From assembly GCF_018476525.1 (NCBI RefSeq), contig NZ_JAHCST010000003.1, forward strand, positions 186,001-250,000: DNA of 64,000 nt. The letters run 5' to 3'. Every line of letters begins with the position of its first letter. Within the stretch, counting starts at the first letter, position 1. A program made the position numbers and the translations under genes. The notes beneath the pieces were generated by a model. That model searched no databases. It was not told the DNA's origin and was given only the letters and a program-made list of their open reading frames with translations. Positions 33,668 to 45,182 of this stretch are shown piece by piece. This stretch comes from Acrocarpospora catenulata (GTDB lineage: Bacteria > Actinomycetota > Actinomycetes > Streptosporangiales > Streptosporangiaceae).

Positions 33668-34950
33668 CCACGTTGACCCCGGTCCTGACCAAGAACTGGG
33701 ACCAGCCCAACTCCTTCACCTTGGAGGGTTACGGCGACTACGCCGCCGCCCGCAAGGCGCTGGGCATGGACCCGGACGCCGTCATCCAGGCGGTCAAGGA
33801 CTCCGGCCTGCGCGGGCGCGGCGGCGCCGGCTTCCCCACCGGCATGAAGTGGGGCTTCATCCCGCAGAACGACGGCAAGCCGCACTACCTGGTGGTCAAC
33901 GCCGACGAGTCCGAGCCGGGCACCTGCAAGGACATCCCGCTCATGATGGCCAACCCGCACGCGCTGATCGAGGGCATCATCATCACCTCGTACGCGATCC
34001 GGGCCAACCACGCCTTCATCTACGTGCGCGGCGAGGTCCTGCACGTGATCCGGCGGCTGCACGCGGCGGTCCGGGAGGCGTACGAGAAGGGCTATCTGGG
34101 CACCGGCGTGCTCGGTTCCGGCTTCGACCTGGAGCTGGTGGTGCACAGCGGCGCCGGGGCCTACATCTGCGGCGAGGAGACCGCGCTGCTGGACTCGCTG
34201 GAGGGCTTCCGCGGTCAGCCCCGGCTGAAGCCGCCGTTCCCGGCGGTGGCCGGCCTGTACGCGGCCCCCACGGTGATCAACAACGTGGAGTCCGTCGCCT
34301 CGGTGCCCTCCATCGTGGCCAACGGCGCCGACTGGTTCGCCGGCATGGGCACCGAGAAGTCCAAGGGCTTCGGCATCTTCTCGCTGAGCGGCCACGTCAC
34401 CCGCCCCGGCCAGTACGAGGCCCCGCTCGGCATCACCCTGCGTGAACTGCTCGACATGGCAGGCGGCATCCGGGAGGGCCACCAGATCAAGTTCTGGACC
34501 CCCGGCGGCTCCTCCACGCCGATCTTCACCGACGAGCACCTGGACGTGCCGCTGGACTTCGAGTCGGTGGGCGCCAAGGGCTCCATGCTCGGCACCCGGG
34601 CCCTGCAGATCTTCGACGAGACCACCTGCGTGGTCCGCGCCGTGCTCCGCTGGACCGAGTTCTACGCGCACGAGTCGTGCGGCAAGTGCACCCCCTGCCG
34701 GGAGGGCACCTACTGGCTCAAGCAGGTGCTGAAGCGGCTGGAGGCGGGCCAGGGCTCCGAGGAGGACCTGACCACCATCACCGACATCGCGGACAACATC
34801 CTCGGGCGCTCGTTCTGCGCCCTCGGGGACGGCGCCACCAGCCCGATCCACAGCTCGGTGAAGCTCTTCCGCGACGAGTACCTGAAGCACTTCGAGATCG
34901 GCGGCTGTCCGTTCGATCCCGCACTGTCGACTGTGTGGGGGCCCAAGTGA
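33664..34950 (+). CDS. nuoF: NADH-quinone oxidoreductase subunit F
   Basis: A 428-residue NADH- and FMN-binding subunit: [29 protein letters not shown] and the [4Fe-4S] cluster N3 ligands in [13 protein letters not shown] plus a later cysteine in [10 protein letters not shown]. It takes electrons from NADH. GTG 33664 overlaps the nuoE stop. Confidence 0.97.
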   Translation: MTTLTPVLTKNWDQPNSFTLEGYGDYAAARKALGMDPDAVIQAVKDSGLRGRGGAGFPTGMKWGFIPQNDGKPHYLVVNADESEPGTCKDIPLMMANPHALIEGIIITSYAIRANHAFIYVRGEVLHVIRRLHAAVREAYEKGYLGTGVLGSGFDLELVVHSGAGAYICGEETALLDSLEGFRGQPRLKPPFPAVAGLYAAPTVINNVESVASVPSIVANGADWFAGMGTEKSKGFGIFSLSGHVTRPGQYEAPLGITLRELLDMAGGIREGHQIKFWTPGGSSTPIFTDEHLDVPLDFESVGAKGSMLGTRALQIFDETTCVVRAVLRWTEFYAHESCGKCTPCREGTYWLKQVLKRLEAGQGSEEDLTTITDIADNILGRSFCALGDGATSPIHSSVKLFRDEYLKHFEIGGCPFDPALSTVWGPK

Positions 34951-37340
34951 CCATCCAAGCAACACAGCCCGGCGAGCTGGCGGCCGTGGAGATGGTGACC
35001 CTCACCATCGACGGCTTCCAGGTCAGCGTGCCCAAGGGCACGATGATCATCCGGGCGGCCGAGCTGCTGGGGATCCAGATCCCCCGGTTCTGCGACCATC
35101 CGCTGCTGGACCCGGCGGCCAACTGCCGCCAGTGCCTGGTGGACATCCCCGACGCCGGGAACGGCCGCGGCTTCCCCAAGCCGCAGCCCTCCTGCGCCAT
35201 CGAGGTGGCCGAGGGCATGGTGGTCAAGAGCCAGCTCACCTCCCCGGTGGCCGAGAAGGCCCAGCGCGGTGTGATGGAGATGCTGCTGCTCAACCACCCG
35301 CTGGACTGCCCGGTCTGCGACAAGGGCGGCGAGTGCCCGCTGCAGAACCAGGCCATGTCCAACGGCCAGGGCGAGTCCAGGTTCGAGGAGCACAAGCGCA
35401 CCTTCGAGAAGCCCGTCCCGCTCTCCACCGAGGTGCTGCTGGACCGCGAGCGGTGCGTGCAGTGCGCCCGCTGCCTGCGCTTCTCCGACCAGATCGCCGG
35501 CGACCCGTTCATCGAGTTCTTCGAGCGGGGGGCCAAGGAGCAGGTCGCGGTGGCCGACGGCGAGCCGTTCCAGTCCTACTTCTCCGGCAACACCATTCAG
35601 ATCTGCCCGGTGGGCGCGCTCACCGGCGCCGCCTACCGGTTCCAGTCCCGGCCGTTCGACCTGGTCTCCACGCCCAGCGCGTGCGAGCACTGCGCCTCCG
35701 GCTGCGCGCAGCGCACCGACCACCGGCGCGGCCGGGTCACCCGCCGCCTGGCCGGGGACGACCCGCAGGTCAACGAGGAGTGGAACTGCGACAAGGGCCG
35801 GTGGGCGTTCAGCTACGCCACCCAGCCCGACCGGCTGCGCGGCCCGCTGGTCCGTAACGAGGACGGCGTGCTGGTGCCCGCCTCCTGGCCGGAGGCGCTC
35901 TCCGTGGCCGCCGCCGGCCTGGCCGGGCGCCGCGCGGGCGTGCTGGTCGGGGGCCGGGTCACGGTCGAGGACGCCTACGCCTACAGCAAGTTCGCCCGCC
36001 TCGCCCTCGGCACCAACGACATCGACTTCCGGGCCAGGGCGCACTCCGCCGAGGAGGCCCAGTTCCTGGCGCACGCGGTGGCCGGGAAGGGCATCGAGAT
36101 CTCCTACGCCGACCTGGAGAGCGCGCCCGCCGTGCTGCTCGCCGGGTTCGAGCCCGAGGAGGAGTCGCCCATCGTCTTCCTGCGGCTGCGGAAGGCGCAC
36201 CTGAAGAAGGGGCTGCGCGTGTACGCGCTGGCCCCCTTCGCCACGCCCGGCCTGACCAAGATGGGCGGCACGCTCATCCAGACCGCGCCCGGCGCCGAGG
36301 CCGAGGCGATCGGCGAGCTGACCAACAGCGGCGAGGGCCTCCCGGAGGGCACGATCATCCTGGCCGGCGAGCGGCTGGCCGGGACCAAGGGCGCGCTCTC
36401 GGCGCTGCTCCGGCTGGCCCGCGCCACCGGCTCCCGGGTCGCCTGGGTGCCCCGGCGGGCCGGCGAGCGCGGCGCCCTGGAGGCGGGCGCGCTGCCCAAC
36501 CTGCTGCCCATCGGCCGCCCGGTGGCCGACGCCGCCGCCCGCGCCGAGGTGGCCAGGATCTGGAACGTCACCGCGCTGCCGGAGACCTCCGGCCGGGACA
36601 CCGCCGGGATCCTCCAGGCCGCGCTGGAGGAGCAGCTGGACGCGCTGGTCGTGGCCGGGGTGGACCCCTACGACCTGCCCGACCCCGAGCTGGCGCTGCG
36701 GGCGCTGGAGAACACCCCGTTCATCGTGAGCCTGGAGATCCGGGCCAGCGCGGTCACCGACCGCGCCGACGTGGTGCTCCCGGTCGCGGCGGTGGTCGAG
36801 AAGGCGGGCACCTTCGTCGACTGGGAGGGGCGGGGACGCTCCTTCGAGGCGGCCCTGCCGGTGCCGGGCGTGATGAGCGACCTGCGGGTGATCAGCGCGC
36901 TGGCCGACCACATGGACGTGCACCTGGCCCTGCCCGAGGTCGGCGCGGTCCGCCGCGAGCTGGGCGCGCTGGGCTCCTGGAAGGGCTCGCGGGCCCTGGC
37001 TCCCAACGTCACCGGCGGCTCGGGCAAGGACCCGCAGGCCGGTCAGGCCGTCCTGGCCAGCTGGCACCTGCTGCTGGACGACGGGCGGCTGCAGGACGGC
37101 GAGCCGTACCTGGCGGGCACCGCGCGGGAGGCGGTGGCGCTGCTCTCGGCGGCCACCGCGGCCGAGATCGGCGCGACGGAGAAGGTCACCGTGAACGGCG
37201 TGACCCTGCCGCTGCGCCTCGCGGACCTGCCGGACCGGGTGGTCTGGGTGCCGGCCAACTCCGGCGGAGTTTCGATCACCAGGGACCTGCGGGCCGCCGC
37301 CGGTGACCTGGTCAGCGTTGCCAACGAGGAGCGGTCATGA
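34947..37340 (+). CDS. nuoG: NADH-quinone oxidoreductase subunit G
   Basis: A 797-residue multi-cluster subunit. Residues 1-100 hold the [2Fe-2S] domain (FCDHPLL, CRQCLVD), then a His/Cys-ligated N5 site region ([13 protein letters not shown]), the [4Fe-4S] pair in [10 protein letters not shown], and [10 protein letters not shown] as the start of the molybdopterin-like domain that fills the rest. The last third is Ala/Leu-rich and less conserved. GTG 34947 overlaps nuoF by 4 bp; stop overlaps nuoH. Confidence 0.96.
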   Translation: MTIQATQPGELAAVEMVTLTIDGFQVSVPKGTMIIRAAELLGIQIPRFCDHPLLDPAANCRQCLVDIPDAGNGRGFPKPQPSCAIEVAEGMVVKSQLTSPVAEKAQRGVMEMLLLNHPLDCPVCDKGGECPLQNQAMSNGQGESRFEEHKRTFEKPVPLSTEVLLDRERCVQCARCLRFSDQIAGDPFIEFFERGAKEQVAVADGEPFQSYFSGNTIQICPVGALTGAAYRFQSRPFDLVSTPSACEHCASGCAQRTDHRRGRVTRRLAGDDPQVNEEWNCDKGRWAFSYATQPDRLRGPLVRNEDGVLVPASWPEALSVAAAGLAGRRAGVLVGGRVTVEDAYAYSKFARLALGTNDIDFRARAHSAEEAQFLAHAVAGKGIEISYADLESAPAVLLAGFEPEEESPIVFLRLRKAHLKKGLRVYALAPFATPGLTKMGGTLIQTAPGAEAEAIGELTNSGEGLPEGTIILAGERLAGTKGALSALLRLARATGSRVAWVPRRAGERGALEAGALPNLLPIGRPVADAAARAEVARIWNVTALPETSGRDTAGILQAALEEQLDALVVAGVDPYDLPDPELALRALENTPFIVSLEIRASAVTDRADVVLPVAAVVEKAGTFVDWEGRGRSFEAALPVPGVMSDLRVISALADHMDVHLALPEVGAVRRELGALGSWKGSRALAPNVTGGSGKDPQAGQAVLASWHLLLDDGRLQDGEPYLAGTAREAVALLSAATAAEIGATEKVTVNGVTLPLRLADLPDRVVWVPANSGGVSITRDLRAAAGDLVSVANEERS

Positions 37341-38656
37341 GCCCCGGACCCACGCTGGCGGATTTCGGCCACGATCCGCTCTGGATCAGCATCATCAAGG
37401 CCGTGTTCATCTTCGTCTTCCTGATGCTCGGTGTGCTGATGGGGGTGTGGACGGAGCGCAAGCTCATCTCCCGCATGCAGCACCGGTACGGGCCCAACCA
37501 GGCCGGCAAGTTCGGTCTGCTGCAGACCGTCGCCGACGGTCTGAAGATGGGCCTGAAGGAAGACCTGATGCCGCGCACGGTGGACAAGGTCATCTACTTC
37601 CTGGCCCCGGTGATCATCGCGGTGCCGGCCTTCCTGGCCTTCTCCGTCATCCCGTTCGGCCCGGTGGTCTCCATGTTCGGGGTGAAGACCCCGCTCCAGC
37701 TGACCGACCTGCCGGTGGCGGTGCTGCTCATCCTGGCCATGGCCTCGATCGGCGTGTACGGCATCGTGCTGGCGGGCTGGGCCTCCCGCTCGCCGTACGC
37801 GATCCTGGGCGGGCTGCGCTCCAGCGCCCAGGTGGTCAGCTACGAGATCGCGATGGGCCTGTCCTTCGTGGCGGTCTTCCTGTACGCGGGCACCCTGTCC
37901 ACCTCCGAGATCGTCGCCAAACAGGCCGACGGCGGCACCTTCGACATCGGCGGGGTGACCATCCCGCTGCCGTCCTGGTACGCGGTGCTGCTCATCCCGT
38001 CGTTCCTGATCTACGTGCTGACCATGCTCGGCGAGACCAACCGGGTCCCCTTCGACCTGCCCGAGGGCGAGGGCGAACTGGTCGGCGGCTTCCACACCGA
38101 GTACTCCTCGTCGCTGAAGTTCGCCATGTTCATGCTCGCCGAGTACGTCAACGTGTTCGTCGTCTCCGGGGTGGCCACCACGCTGTTCCTGGGCGGCTGG
38201 CGGGCGCCGTGGCCGATCTCGCTCTGGGACGGCGCCAACGTCGGCTGGTGGCCGATGCTCTGGTTCTTCATCAAGCTGGTGCTGCTGTTCTGCTTCTTCA
38301 TCTGGGTCCGCGCCTCGCTGCCCCGGATCAGGTACGACCAGCTGATGCACTTCGGCTGGAAGGTCCTGATCCCGCTGAACCTGGCCTGGATCCTGATGGT
38401 GGCCAGCTTCCGCGCCTGGCGGGTGAACCCGAGCGGGCCGGTGATCGTCCTGATGGCGGTCATCGTGATCGGCGCGCTGGCCGTGTACTTCCGCTTCGAC
38501 ACGGTGCTGCAGCGCCGCCGCGAGGCCCGCGCCGCGGAGGTCGAGGCCGAGTTCGAGCAGCTCCGCGACGAGCCTGAAGCCGGTGGGTTCCCGGTGCCGC
38601 CACTGGACCTGCCGCACTACCACGGGGCTAATCGCAAGGAGGTCCCCAGTGTCTAA
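37337..38656 (+). CDS. nuoH: NADH-quinone oxidoreductase subunit H
   Basis: A 439-residue membrane subunit with eight or so helices: [30 protein letters not shown] and the key loop [20 protein letters not shown]. It couples the peripheral arm to the proton-pumping arm. The last ~50 residues form a charged cytoplasmic tail ([18 protein letters not shown]) typical of actinobacteria. Confidence 0.97.
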   Translation: MSPGPTLADFGHDPLWISIIKAVFIFVFLMLGVLMGVWTERKLISRMQHRYGPNQAGKFGLLQTVADGLKMGLKEDLMPRTVDKVIYFLAPVIIAVPAFLAFSVIPFGPVVSMFGVKTPLQLTDLPVAVLLILAMASIGVYGIVLAGWASRSPYAILGGLRSSAQVVSYEIAMGLSFVAVFLYAGTLSTSEIVAKQADGGTFDIGGVTIPLPSWYAVLLIPSFLIYVLTMLGETNRVPFDLPEGEGELVGGFHTEYSSSLKFAMFMLAEYVNVFVVSGVATTLFLGGWRAPWPISLWDGANVGWWPMLWFFIKLVLLFCFFIWVRASLPRIRYDQLMHFGWKVLIPLNLAWILMVASFRAWRVNPSGPVIVLMAVIVIGALAVYFRFDTVLQRRREARAAEVEAEFEQLRDEPEAGGFPVPPLDLPHYHGANRKEVPSV

Positions 38657-39167
38657 ATACACCGACTGGCTGAACCCCGTTAAGGGGTTCGGCGTCACCT
38701 TCCACCACATCTTCAAGAAGCCGATCACGGTCAACTACCCGCAGGAGAAGCGCCCCACGGCGCCCCGCTTCCACGGGCGGCACCAGCTCAACCGCTGGCC
38801 GGACGGTCTGGAGAAGTGCGTCGGCTGCGAGCTGTGCGCGTGGGCCTGTCCGGCGGACGCCATCTTCGTGGAGGGCGCCGACAACACCGAGACCGAGCGG
38901 TACTCGCCCGGTGAGCGGTACGGCCGCACGTACCAGATCAACTATCTGCGGTGCATCCTCTGCGGGCTGTGCATCGAGGCCTGCCCGACCCGGGCGCTCA
39001 CCATGACCAACGAGTACGAGCTGGCCGACAGCAGCCGCGAGTCGCTGATCTACACCAAGGAGATGCTGCTCGCCCCGCTCACCGCGGGCATGGAGCAGCC
39101 GCCGCACCCGATGCGCCTCGGGGAGACCGAGGAGGACTACTACCGGTTGGGACGCGACAATGGGTGA
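38649..39167 (+). CDS. nuoI: NADH-quinone oxidoreductase subunit I
   Basis: A 172-residue ferredoxin-like subunit with two [4Fe-4S] motifs, [12 protein letters not shown] and [15 protein letters not shown] 38649 is the start, since AAGGAGG stands 6-12 nt before it and the residue pattern ([17 protein letters not shown]) fits the family. It overlaps the nuoH stop by 8 bp. Confidence 0.97.
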   Translation: MSKYTDWLNPVKGFGVTFHHIFKKPITVNYPQEKRPTAPRFHGRHQLNRWPDGLEKCVGCELCAWACPADAIFVEGADNTETERYSPGERYGRTYQINYLRCILCGLCIEACPTRALTMTNEYELADSSRESLIYTKEMLLAPLTAGMEQPPHPMRLGETEEDYYRLGRDNG

Positions 39168-39930
39168 GACAGTCACGTTCTGGGTGCTCGCCGTGGTGTC
39201 CGTGACCGCCGCGCTCGGGCTGGTGTTCAGCCGCCGCGCGGTCTACTCGGCGCTCATGCTCGGCGTGGTCATGCTCTCGCTGGCGGTGCTGTACGCGGTG
39301 CAGGACGCGCCCTTCCTGGCCGCGGTGCAGATCATCGTCTACACCGGCGCGGTCATGATGCTCTTCCTGTTCGTGCTCATGCTGGTCGGCGTGGACTCCT
39401 CGGACTCGCTGGTGGAGACCATCCGCGGCCAGCGCTTCTGGGCGATCGTGGCCGGTCTCGGCTTCGCCTCGCTGCTCGCCCTCGGGGTGGGCAACGCGGT
39501 CTTCACCGCGCCCAAGGGCCTGGCGGCCGTGAACCAGGTGGGCAACGTGCCGTCGCTGGCCGAGTCCATCTTCACCCGGTACGTCTTCGCCTTCGAGGTC
39601 ACCTCGGCGCTGCTGATCACCGCGGCGCTGGGCGCCATGGTGCTGGCGCACCGGGAGCGGGCCGAGGCCAAGGCGACGCAGAAGGACCTGTCCCGGGCCC
39701 GCTTCGCCGCCTTCGGGGAGACCGGCACCAACCCGGCCCCGCTGCCCGGCCCCGGCACCTACGCCCGGCACAACGCGATCGACATGCCCGCGCTGCTCCC
39801 GGACGGGAAGATCTCGGCGCTCTCCGTCAACCGGCACATCGCCCGGCACGAGGCCGACGCCGGGACCATCGACCCCAAGGTCGCGGAGGTCTTGGAAGCG
39901 CAGATCCTGGAAGGGGACGACTCCAAGTGA
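39160..39930 (+). CDS. nuoJ: NADH-quinone oxidoreductase subunit J
   Basis: A 256-residue membrane subunit with five helices ([40 protein letters not shown]) and a long C-terminal cytoplasmic tail of about 90 residues, longer than in E. coli but normal in actinobacteria. It overlaps nuoI by 8 bp and nuoK by 4 bp. Confidence 0.95.
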   Translation: MGETVTFWVLAVVSVTAALGLVFSRRAVYSALMLGVVMLSLAVLYAVQDAPFLAAVQIIVYTGAVMMLFLFVLMLVGVDSSDSLVETIRGQRFWAIVAGLGFASLLALGVGNAVFTAPKGLAAVNQVGNVPSLAESIFTRYVFAFEVTSALLITAALGAMVLAHRERAEAKATQKDLSRARFAAFGETGTNPAPLPGPGTYARHNAIDMPALLPDGKISALSVNRHIARHEADAGTIDPKVAEVLEAQILEGDDSK

Positions 39931-40223
39931 CCACCCACTACCTGGTGCTCAGCGCGCTGCTGTTCGCCATCGGCGGCATCGGCGTCCTGGTCCGGCGCAA
40001 CGCCATCGTGGTCTTCATGTGCGTGGAGCTCATGCTCAACGCGTGCAACCTGGCGTTCGTCACCTTCGCGCGGCAGCACGGCAACATCGAGGGCCAGGTC
40101 ATCGCCTTCTTCGTGATGATCGTGGCCGCCGCCGAGGTCGTCGTGGGCCTGGCCATCATCGTGACGATCTTCCGAACCCGCAGATCCGCGTCCGTCGACG
40201 ACGCGAGCCTGCTGAAGTACTAA
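39927..40223 (+). CDS. nuoK: NADH-quinone oxidoreductase subunit K
   Basis: A 98-residue three-helix subunit ([37 protein letters not shown]) with membrane glutamates in the second and third helices (VELM, AAEVVVG) needed for proton transfer. GTG start overlapping nuoJ. Confidence 0.96.
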   Translation: MTTHYLVLSALLFAIGGIGVLVRRNAIVVFMCVELMLNACNLAFVTFARQHGNIEGQVIAFFVMIVAAAEVVVGLAIIVTIFRTRRSASVDDASLLKY

Positions 40224-40233
40224 GAGGTGTCCG

Positions 40234-42135
40234 TTGGAACCCGCTGAGATCATCTCGCACACCGGGGGCGTGATCGGAGCCGGCTGGCTCCTGATCGCGC
40301 TGCCCCTGCTCGGCGCGGCGGTCCTGCTGCTGGGCGGCCGCCGTACCGACAAATGGGGCCATTTCCTAGGCGTGGCGCTAGCGGTCGCCTCGTTCGTGGT
40401 GGCTGTGCTGGCGTTCGTCCAGTTGCTCGGGTTCGCGCCCGGTGAGCGGCGGCGGGGCGTGGCGCTCTACGAGTTCATCCCCGGCGTCGCCAACATGGGG
40501 CTGCTGATCGACCCGCTGTCGATCTCCTTCGCCCTGCTGATCACCGGGGTCGGCTCGCTGATCCACATTTACTCGATCGGCTACATGTCGCACGACACCG
40601 ACCGGCGCAGGTTCTTCGGATACCTGAACCTGTTCGTGGCGGCCATGCTGCTGCTGGTGCTGGCCGACAACTACGTCGCCCTGTTCATCGGCTGGGAGGG
40701 CGTCGGCCTCGCCTCGTACCTGCTGATCGGGTTCTGGCAGTACAAGCCGAGCGCCGCGACGGCGGCCAAGAAGGCGTTCGTGGTCAACCGGGTCGGCGAC
40801 TTCGGCCTGCTGATCGCGATCTTCATCATGTTCTCCACCTTCGGCTCGGTCGCGTTCGCCGACGTATTTCCGAAGGCGGGCGGGGCTTCCGCCGGGACGC
40901 TGACCGCGATCGGCCTGCTGCTCCTGCTCGGCGCCTGCGGCAAGTCGGCCCAGCTGCCGCTGCAGTCCTGGTTGCTGGACGCGATGGAGGGCCCGACCCC
41001 GGTCTCCGCCCTGATCCACGCGGCCACCATGGTCACCGCCGGGGTCTACCTGGTGGTCAGGTCCGGCGCGGCGTTCTTCCCCGCCGACAGCACCGCCTCG
41101 CTGGTGGTCACCATCGTCGGTGTGGCCACGCTGCTGGCCGGTGCCATCATCGGTACCGCCAAGGACGACATCAAGAAGGCGCTGGCCGGGTCGACCATGT
41201 CGCAGATCGGCTACATGATGCTGGCGGCCGGCCTCGGCGTCGCCGGGTACGCCTTCGCCATCGCGCACCTGATCACCCACGGCTTCTTCAAGGCCAACCT
41301 GTTCCTCGGCGCCGGTTCCGTCATGCACGGCATGAACGACGAAGTGGACATGCGCAAGTACGGCGGCCTCCGGTCGCTGATGCCGATCACCTTCGTCACC
41401 TTCCTGATCGGCTACCTGGCGATCATCGGGTTCCCGCTGCTGTCCGGCTACTTCACCAAGGACGGCATCATCGAGACCGCGATGGAGCACAGCGCGATCC
41501 TCGGCTGGCTGGCCGTGATCGGCGCGGGCATCACCGGCTTCTACATGTCGCGGCTGGTCTTCATGACCTTCTTCGGCGAGCGCCGCTGGGCCGCCGACGC
41601 GCACCCGCACGAGTCGCCGAGCGTGATGACCTGGCCGTTGATCGTGCTCTCCATCGGCTCGATCGGGCTCGGCGGTTATCTGATCCTGAGCAACCGCCTG
41701 ATGGTCTTCCTCGGCCCGGCCGTCGGCCAGCCCGAGGAACTCCCGGCCTTCCACTTCTTCAGCCCGGTCGGCCTGGCCACCCTGGCCCTGGTCGCCCTCG
41801 GCGCCGCCTACGCCTGGCTCAAGTACGGCCGGGCCGAGGTGCCCGCGGTCGCCCCGCGCGGCTCCTTCCTCACCACCTTCGCCCGGCGCGACCTGTACGG
41901 CGACGCCCTGAACGAGGCGCTGTTCATGCGTCCCGGGCAGTGGCTCACCCGGCTGGCCGTGTTCTTCGACAACCGCGGCATCGACGGCGTGGTGAACGGC
42001 CTGGCGGCGGGGATCGGCGGCACCTCCGGGCGGTTGCGGCGCATCCAGACCGGTTACGTCCGGTCCTACGCGCTGTCCATTTTCATCGGCGCCGCCGTAC
42101 TGGCCGGTGCCTGGTTCGTCGTTGGGACACTGTGA
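40234..42135 (+). CDS. nuoL: NADH-quinone oxidoreductase subunit L
   Basis: A 633-residue antiporter-like proton-pumping subunit: [18 protein letters not shown], the lysine helix at [43 protein letters not shown] split over helices 7-8, and a C-terminal long horizontal helix region. TTG 40234 is the start, with AGAGGTG upstream. Follows nuoK by 10 bp. Confidence 0.96.
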   Translation: MEPAEIISHTGGVIGAGWLLIALPLLGAAVLLLGGRRTDKWGHFLGVALAVASFVVAVLAFVQLLGFAPGERRRGVALYEFIPGVANMGLLIDPLSISFALLITGVGSLIHIYSIGYMSHDTDRRRFFGYLNLFVAAMLLLVLADNYVALFIGWEGVGLASYLLIGFWQYKPSAATAAKKAFVVNRVGDFGLLIAIFIMFSTFGSVAFADVFPKAGGASAGTLTAIGLLLLLGACGKSAQLPLQSWLLDAMEGPTPVSALIHAATMVTAGVYLVVRSGAAFFPADSTASLVVTIVGVATLLAGAIIGTAKDDIKKALAGSTMSQIGYMMLAAGLGVAGYAFAIAHLITHGFFKANLFLGAGSVMHGMNDEVDMRKYGGLRSLMPITFVTFLIGYLAIIGFPLLSGYFTKDGIIETAMEHSAILGWLAVIGAGITGFYMSRLVFMTFFGERRWAADAHPHESPSVMTWPLIVLSIGSIGLGGYLILSNRLMVFLGPAVGQPEELPAFHFFSPVGLATLALVALGAAYAWLKYGRAEVPAVAPRGSFLTTFARRDLYGDALNEALFMRPGQWLTRLAVFFDNRGIDGVVNGLAAGIGGTSGRLRRIQTGYVRSYALSIFIGAAVLAGAWFVVGTL

Positions 42136-43634
42136 TGCCCTGGCTCTCGATACTGATGGGCGTGTCCGTGCTGGGCGCGCTCGGCGTGGCGTTCATCAAG
42201 GACGACCGGCTCGCCAAGCAGGCCACCCTGGTGGTCTCGCTGGTCGTGCTGGCGCTGACCGTGGCCATGGCGGTGCAGTTCAGCCCGAACGGCGACCGGT
42301 TCCAGTTCGCCGAGACCTACGACTGGATCCCGGCCTTCGGGGTGCACTACGCGGTCGCGGTGGACGGCGTGGCGCTGGTGCTGATCCTGCTGTCGGCGGT
42401 GCTGGTGCCGATCGTGGTGCTGGCCTCCTGGCACGAGGCCGAGGCGGGCAAGCGCTCGGTGCGCACGTACTTCGCGCTGCTGCTGGTGCTGGAAGCGATG
42501 ATGATCGGCGTCTTCGCGGCGACCGACGTCTTCCTCTTCTATGTGTTCTTCGAGGCCATGCTGATCCCGATGTACTTCATGATCGGGTCGTACGGCGGGG
42601 CGCAGCGCTCCTACGCGGCGGTCAAGTTCCTGCTCTACTCGCTCTTCGGCGGCCTGCTCATGCTGGTCGCGGTGATCGCGCTCTACACGGTGGCCGGCAA
42701 GAACAGCTTCCTGTTCACCGACCTGCTCGGCGCGATCAAGGACCCGACCACGCAGAAGTGGCTGTTCCTCGGCTTCTTCATCGCCTTCGCGATCAAGGCC
42801 CCGCTCTGGCCGTTCCACACCTGGCTCCCGGACGCCGCCGCCCAGGCCCCCGCCGGGGCCGCGGTGCTGCTGGTCGGCGTGCTGGACAAGGTCGGCACGT
42901 ACGGCATGCTCCGGTTCTGCCTGGAGCTGTTCCCCGAGGCGTCCAAGTGGGCCACCCCGGTGGTGATCGCGCTGGCGGTGATCGGCATCGTGTACGGGGC
43001 CATCGTGGCCATCGGGCAGACCGACATCAAGCGCCTCATCGCCTACACCTCCATCTCGCACTTCGGCTTCATCGCCATGGGGGTCTTCGCGATGACCACC
43101 AACGCGGCGTCCGGGGCCACGCTGTACATGGTCAACCACGGGTTCTCCACCGGCGCGCTGTTCCTGATCGCCGGGTTCCTGATCTACCGGCGCGGCTCGC
43201 AGTTCATCGACGACTACGGCGGCGTGCAGAAGGTGGCGCCCATCCTGGCCGGGACCTTCCTGGTGGCGGGGCTCTCCAGCCTCTCGCTGCCCGGTCTGTC
43301 GCCGTTCGTCAGCGAGTTCCTGGTGCTGACCGGGACCTTCCAGCGGTACGCCGTACCGGCCGTCATCGCCGCCACCGGCGTGATCCTGGCCGCCGTCTAC
43401 ATCCTGTGGATGTACCAGCGGACCATGAACGGGCCGACGGCGGAGGCCGTGCAGGGCATGAAGGACCTCAACCACCGGGAGCGGTGGGTCCTGATCCCGC
43501 TGATCGCCCTCATCATCGGGCTCGGCTTCTTCCCGAAGCCGATGCTCGACGTCATCAACCCCGCGGTCAAGGAGACGCTCACCAACGTCTCGGTGACCGA
43601 CCCGGCTCCGGCCATCGCTAAGGAGGGCCAGTGA
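42135..43634 (+). CDS. nuoM: NADH-quinone oxidoreductase subunit M
   Basis: A 499-residue antiporter-like subunit with FFEAMLIPMYFMIGSYGG, KAPLWPFHTWLPDAAAQAP and DIKRLIAYTSISHFGFI. ATG 42135 shares its A with the nuoL stop; a GTG one codon earlier is also in frame. It overlaps nuoN by 4 bp. Confidence 0.96.
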   Translation: MPWLSILMGVSVLGALGVAFIKDDRLAKQATLVVSLVVLALTVAMAVQFSPNGDRFQFAETYDWIPAFGVHYAVAVDGVALVLILLSAVLVPIVVLASWHEAEAGKRSVRTYFALLLVLEAMMIGVFAATDVFLFYVFFEAMLIPMYFMIGSYGGAQRSYAAVKFLLYSLFGGLLMLVAVIALYTVAGKNSFLFTDLLGAIKDPTTQKWLFLGFFIAFAIKAPLWPFHTWLPDAAAQAPAGAAVLLVGVLDKVGTYGMLRFCLELFPEASKWATPVVIALAVIGIVYGAIVAIGQTDIKRLIAYTSISHFGFIAMGVFAMTTNAASGATLYMVNHGFSTGALFLIAGFLIYRRGSQFIDDYGGVQKVAPILAGTFLVAGLSSLSLPGLSPFVSEFLVLTGTFQRYAVPAVIAATGVILAAVYILWMYQRTMNGPTAEAVQGMKDLNHRERWVLIPLIALIIGLGFFPKPMLDVINPAVKETLTNVSVTDPAPAIAKEGQ

Positions 43635-45172
43635 TCACGGCTCCCAAAATCGAGTACCTCCAGCTCGCGCCGCTGCTGCTCGTCTTCGGCGCGGCCGTGC
43701 TCGGGGTGCTGGTCGAGGCGTTCACGCCGCGCTACCTGCGACGGGCCATCCAGATCCCGGTGACCCTGCTCTCCCTGGCGGGCGCCTTCGCGCTCACCAT
43801 CGTGCAGACGCTCAAGGGCGTGCCCACCGAGCCGTCGGCGATGGGCGCGGTCGCGGTGGACGGGCCCACCCTGTTCATCTGGGGCACCATCCTGGTGCTG
43901 GCCTTCGTCTGCGTGCTGCTGGTCAACGACGAGGAACACTTCGTCGCCGCCGCCTCGGCGGTGCCCGGATCGGCGGAGGAGGAGCGGGCCTTCATCGAGG
44001 GCAACGTGCACACCGAGGTCTACCCGCTGGCCCTGTTCGCCATCGGCGGCATGCTGCTCTTCCCGGCGTCCAACGACCTGCTGATCATGTTCGTCGCCCT
44101 CGAGGTCATGTCGCTCCCGCTCTACCTGCTCTGCGGCCTGGCCCGGCGCCGCCGCCTCCTGTCCCAGGAGGCCGCGGTCAAGTACTTCCTGCTCGGCGCC
44201 TTCTCCTCGGCCTTCTTCCTGTACGGCACCGCCCTGCTCTACGGCTTCGCCGGCTCGGTGGACCTGGCCAAGATCGCCGCGGCGCTGGGTTCGGTGGCCG
44301 GGCAGAACGGCCTGCTCTACCTCGGCGCGGCGCTGGTGGGCGTGGGCCTGCTCTTCAAGATCGGTGCGGCCCCCTTCCAGGCCTGGAAGCCCGACGTCTA
44401 CCAGGGCGCGCCCACCCCGGTCACCGCCCTGATGGCGGCCGGCACCCTGGTCGCCGCGTTCGGCGCGGTGCTGCGGGTGTTCTGGGTGGCGCTGGGCAAC
44501 CTGATCTGGAGCTGGGAACCGGTCATGTGGGCGGTGGCCATCCTCACCATGGTGGTCGGCGCCATCCTGGCCATCACCCAGACCGACATCAAGCGCATGC
44601 TCGCCTACTCCTCGGTCGCGCACGCCGGCTTCCTGCTGGTCGGCGTGATCGCCATCGGCGACGCCAAGCAGAACTCGCTCGCGCTCGGCGCGATTCTGTT
44701 CTACCTGGCCGTCTACGGGGTGACCACGATCGGCGCGTTCGCGGTGGTGACCATGGTCCGCGACCCCGGCGGCGAGGCGTGGCACCTGTCCCGCTGGGCG
44801 GGCCTGGGCAAACGCTCGCCCAAGCTGGCCGGCCTGTTCGCCTTCTTCCTGCTCGCCTTCGCCGGGATCCCGCTCACCAGCGGCTTCTTCGGCAAGTACG
44901 CGGTGTTCCAGGCGGCGGTGGCCGACCACGCGACGCCGCTGGTGGTGGTAGGTGTGATCTCCTCGGCGATCGCGGCGTTCTTCTACGTCCGGGTCATCGT
45001 GCTGATGTTCTTCAGCGACCCGGCCGCCGACGGTCCCACCGTGGTGGTGCCGTCCTGGGGCACCGCGGCGGTCGTCGGGTTCTCCGCGTTGGCTACCGTA
45101 GTCCTGGGGGTTTTCCCGCAGCCTGTCCTGGATCTAGCGAAGTCGGCCGCGGGTTCGTTGTTCGTCGGATAG
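43631..45172 (+). CDS. nuoN: NADH-quinone oxidoreductase subunit N
   Basis: A 513-residue antiporter-like subunit: FVALEVMSLPLYLLCGLARR, QEAAVKYFLLGAFSSAFFLY, KIGAAPFQAWKPDVYQGAPT and DIKRMLAYSSVAHAGFLLVG. It ends the unbroken nuoA-N run. Only 10 bp separate it from the polyprenyl synthase ATG, so the synthase is probably in the same transcript. Confidence 0.96.
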   Translation: MITAPKIEYLQLAPLLLVFGAAVLGVLVEAFTPRYLRRAIQIPVTLLSLAGAFALTIVQTLKGVPTEPSAMGAVAVDGPTLFIWGTILVLAFVCVLLVNDEEHFVAAASAVPGSAEEERAFIEGNVHTEVYPLALFAIGGMLLFPASNDLLIMFVALEVMSLPLYLLCGLARRRRLLSQEAAVKYFLLGAFSSAFFLYGTALLYGFAGSVDLAKIAAALGSVAGQNGLLYLGAALVGVGLLFKIGAAPFQAWKPDVYQGAPTPVTALMAAGTLVAAFGAVLRVFWVALGNLIWSWEPVMWAVAILTMVVGAILAITQTDIKRMLAYSSVAHAGFLLVGVIAIGDAKQNSLALGAILFYLAVYGVTTIGAFAVVTMVRDPGGEAWHLSRWAGLGKRSPKLAGLFAFFLLAFAGIPLTSGFFGKYAVFQAAVADHATPLVVVGVISSAIAAFFYVRVIVLMFFSDPAADGPTVVVPSWGTAAVVGFSALATVVLGVFPQPVLDLAKSAAGSLFVG

Positions 45173-45182
45173 GAGCATTTTG

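Noticed and set aside
34710-37067. A 785-codon minus-strand open frame over nuoF/nuoG
   Set aside because: Antisense shadow of nuoG; the plus-strand frame has all iron-sulfur motifs.
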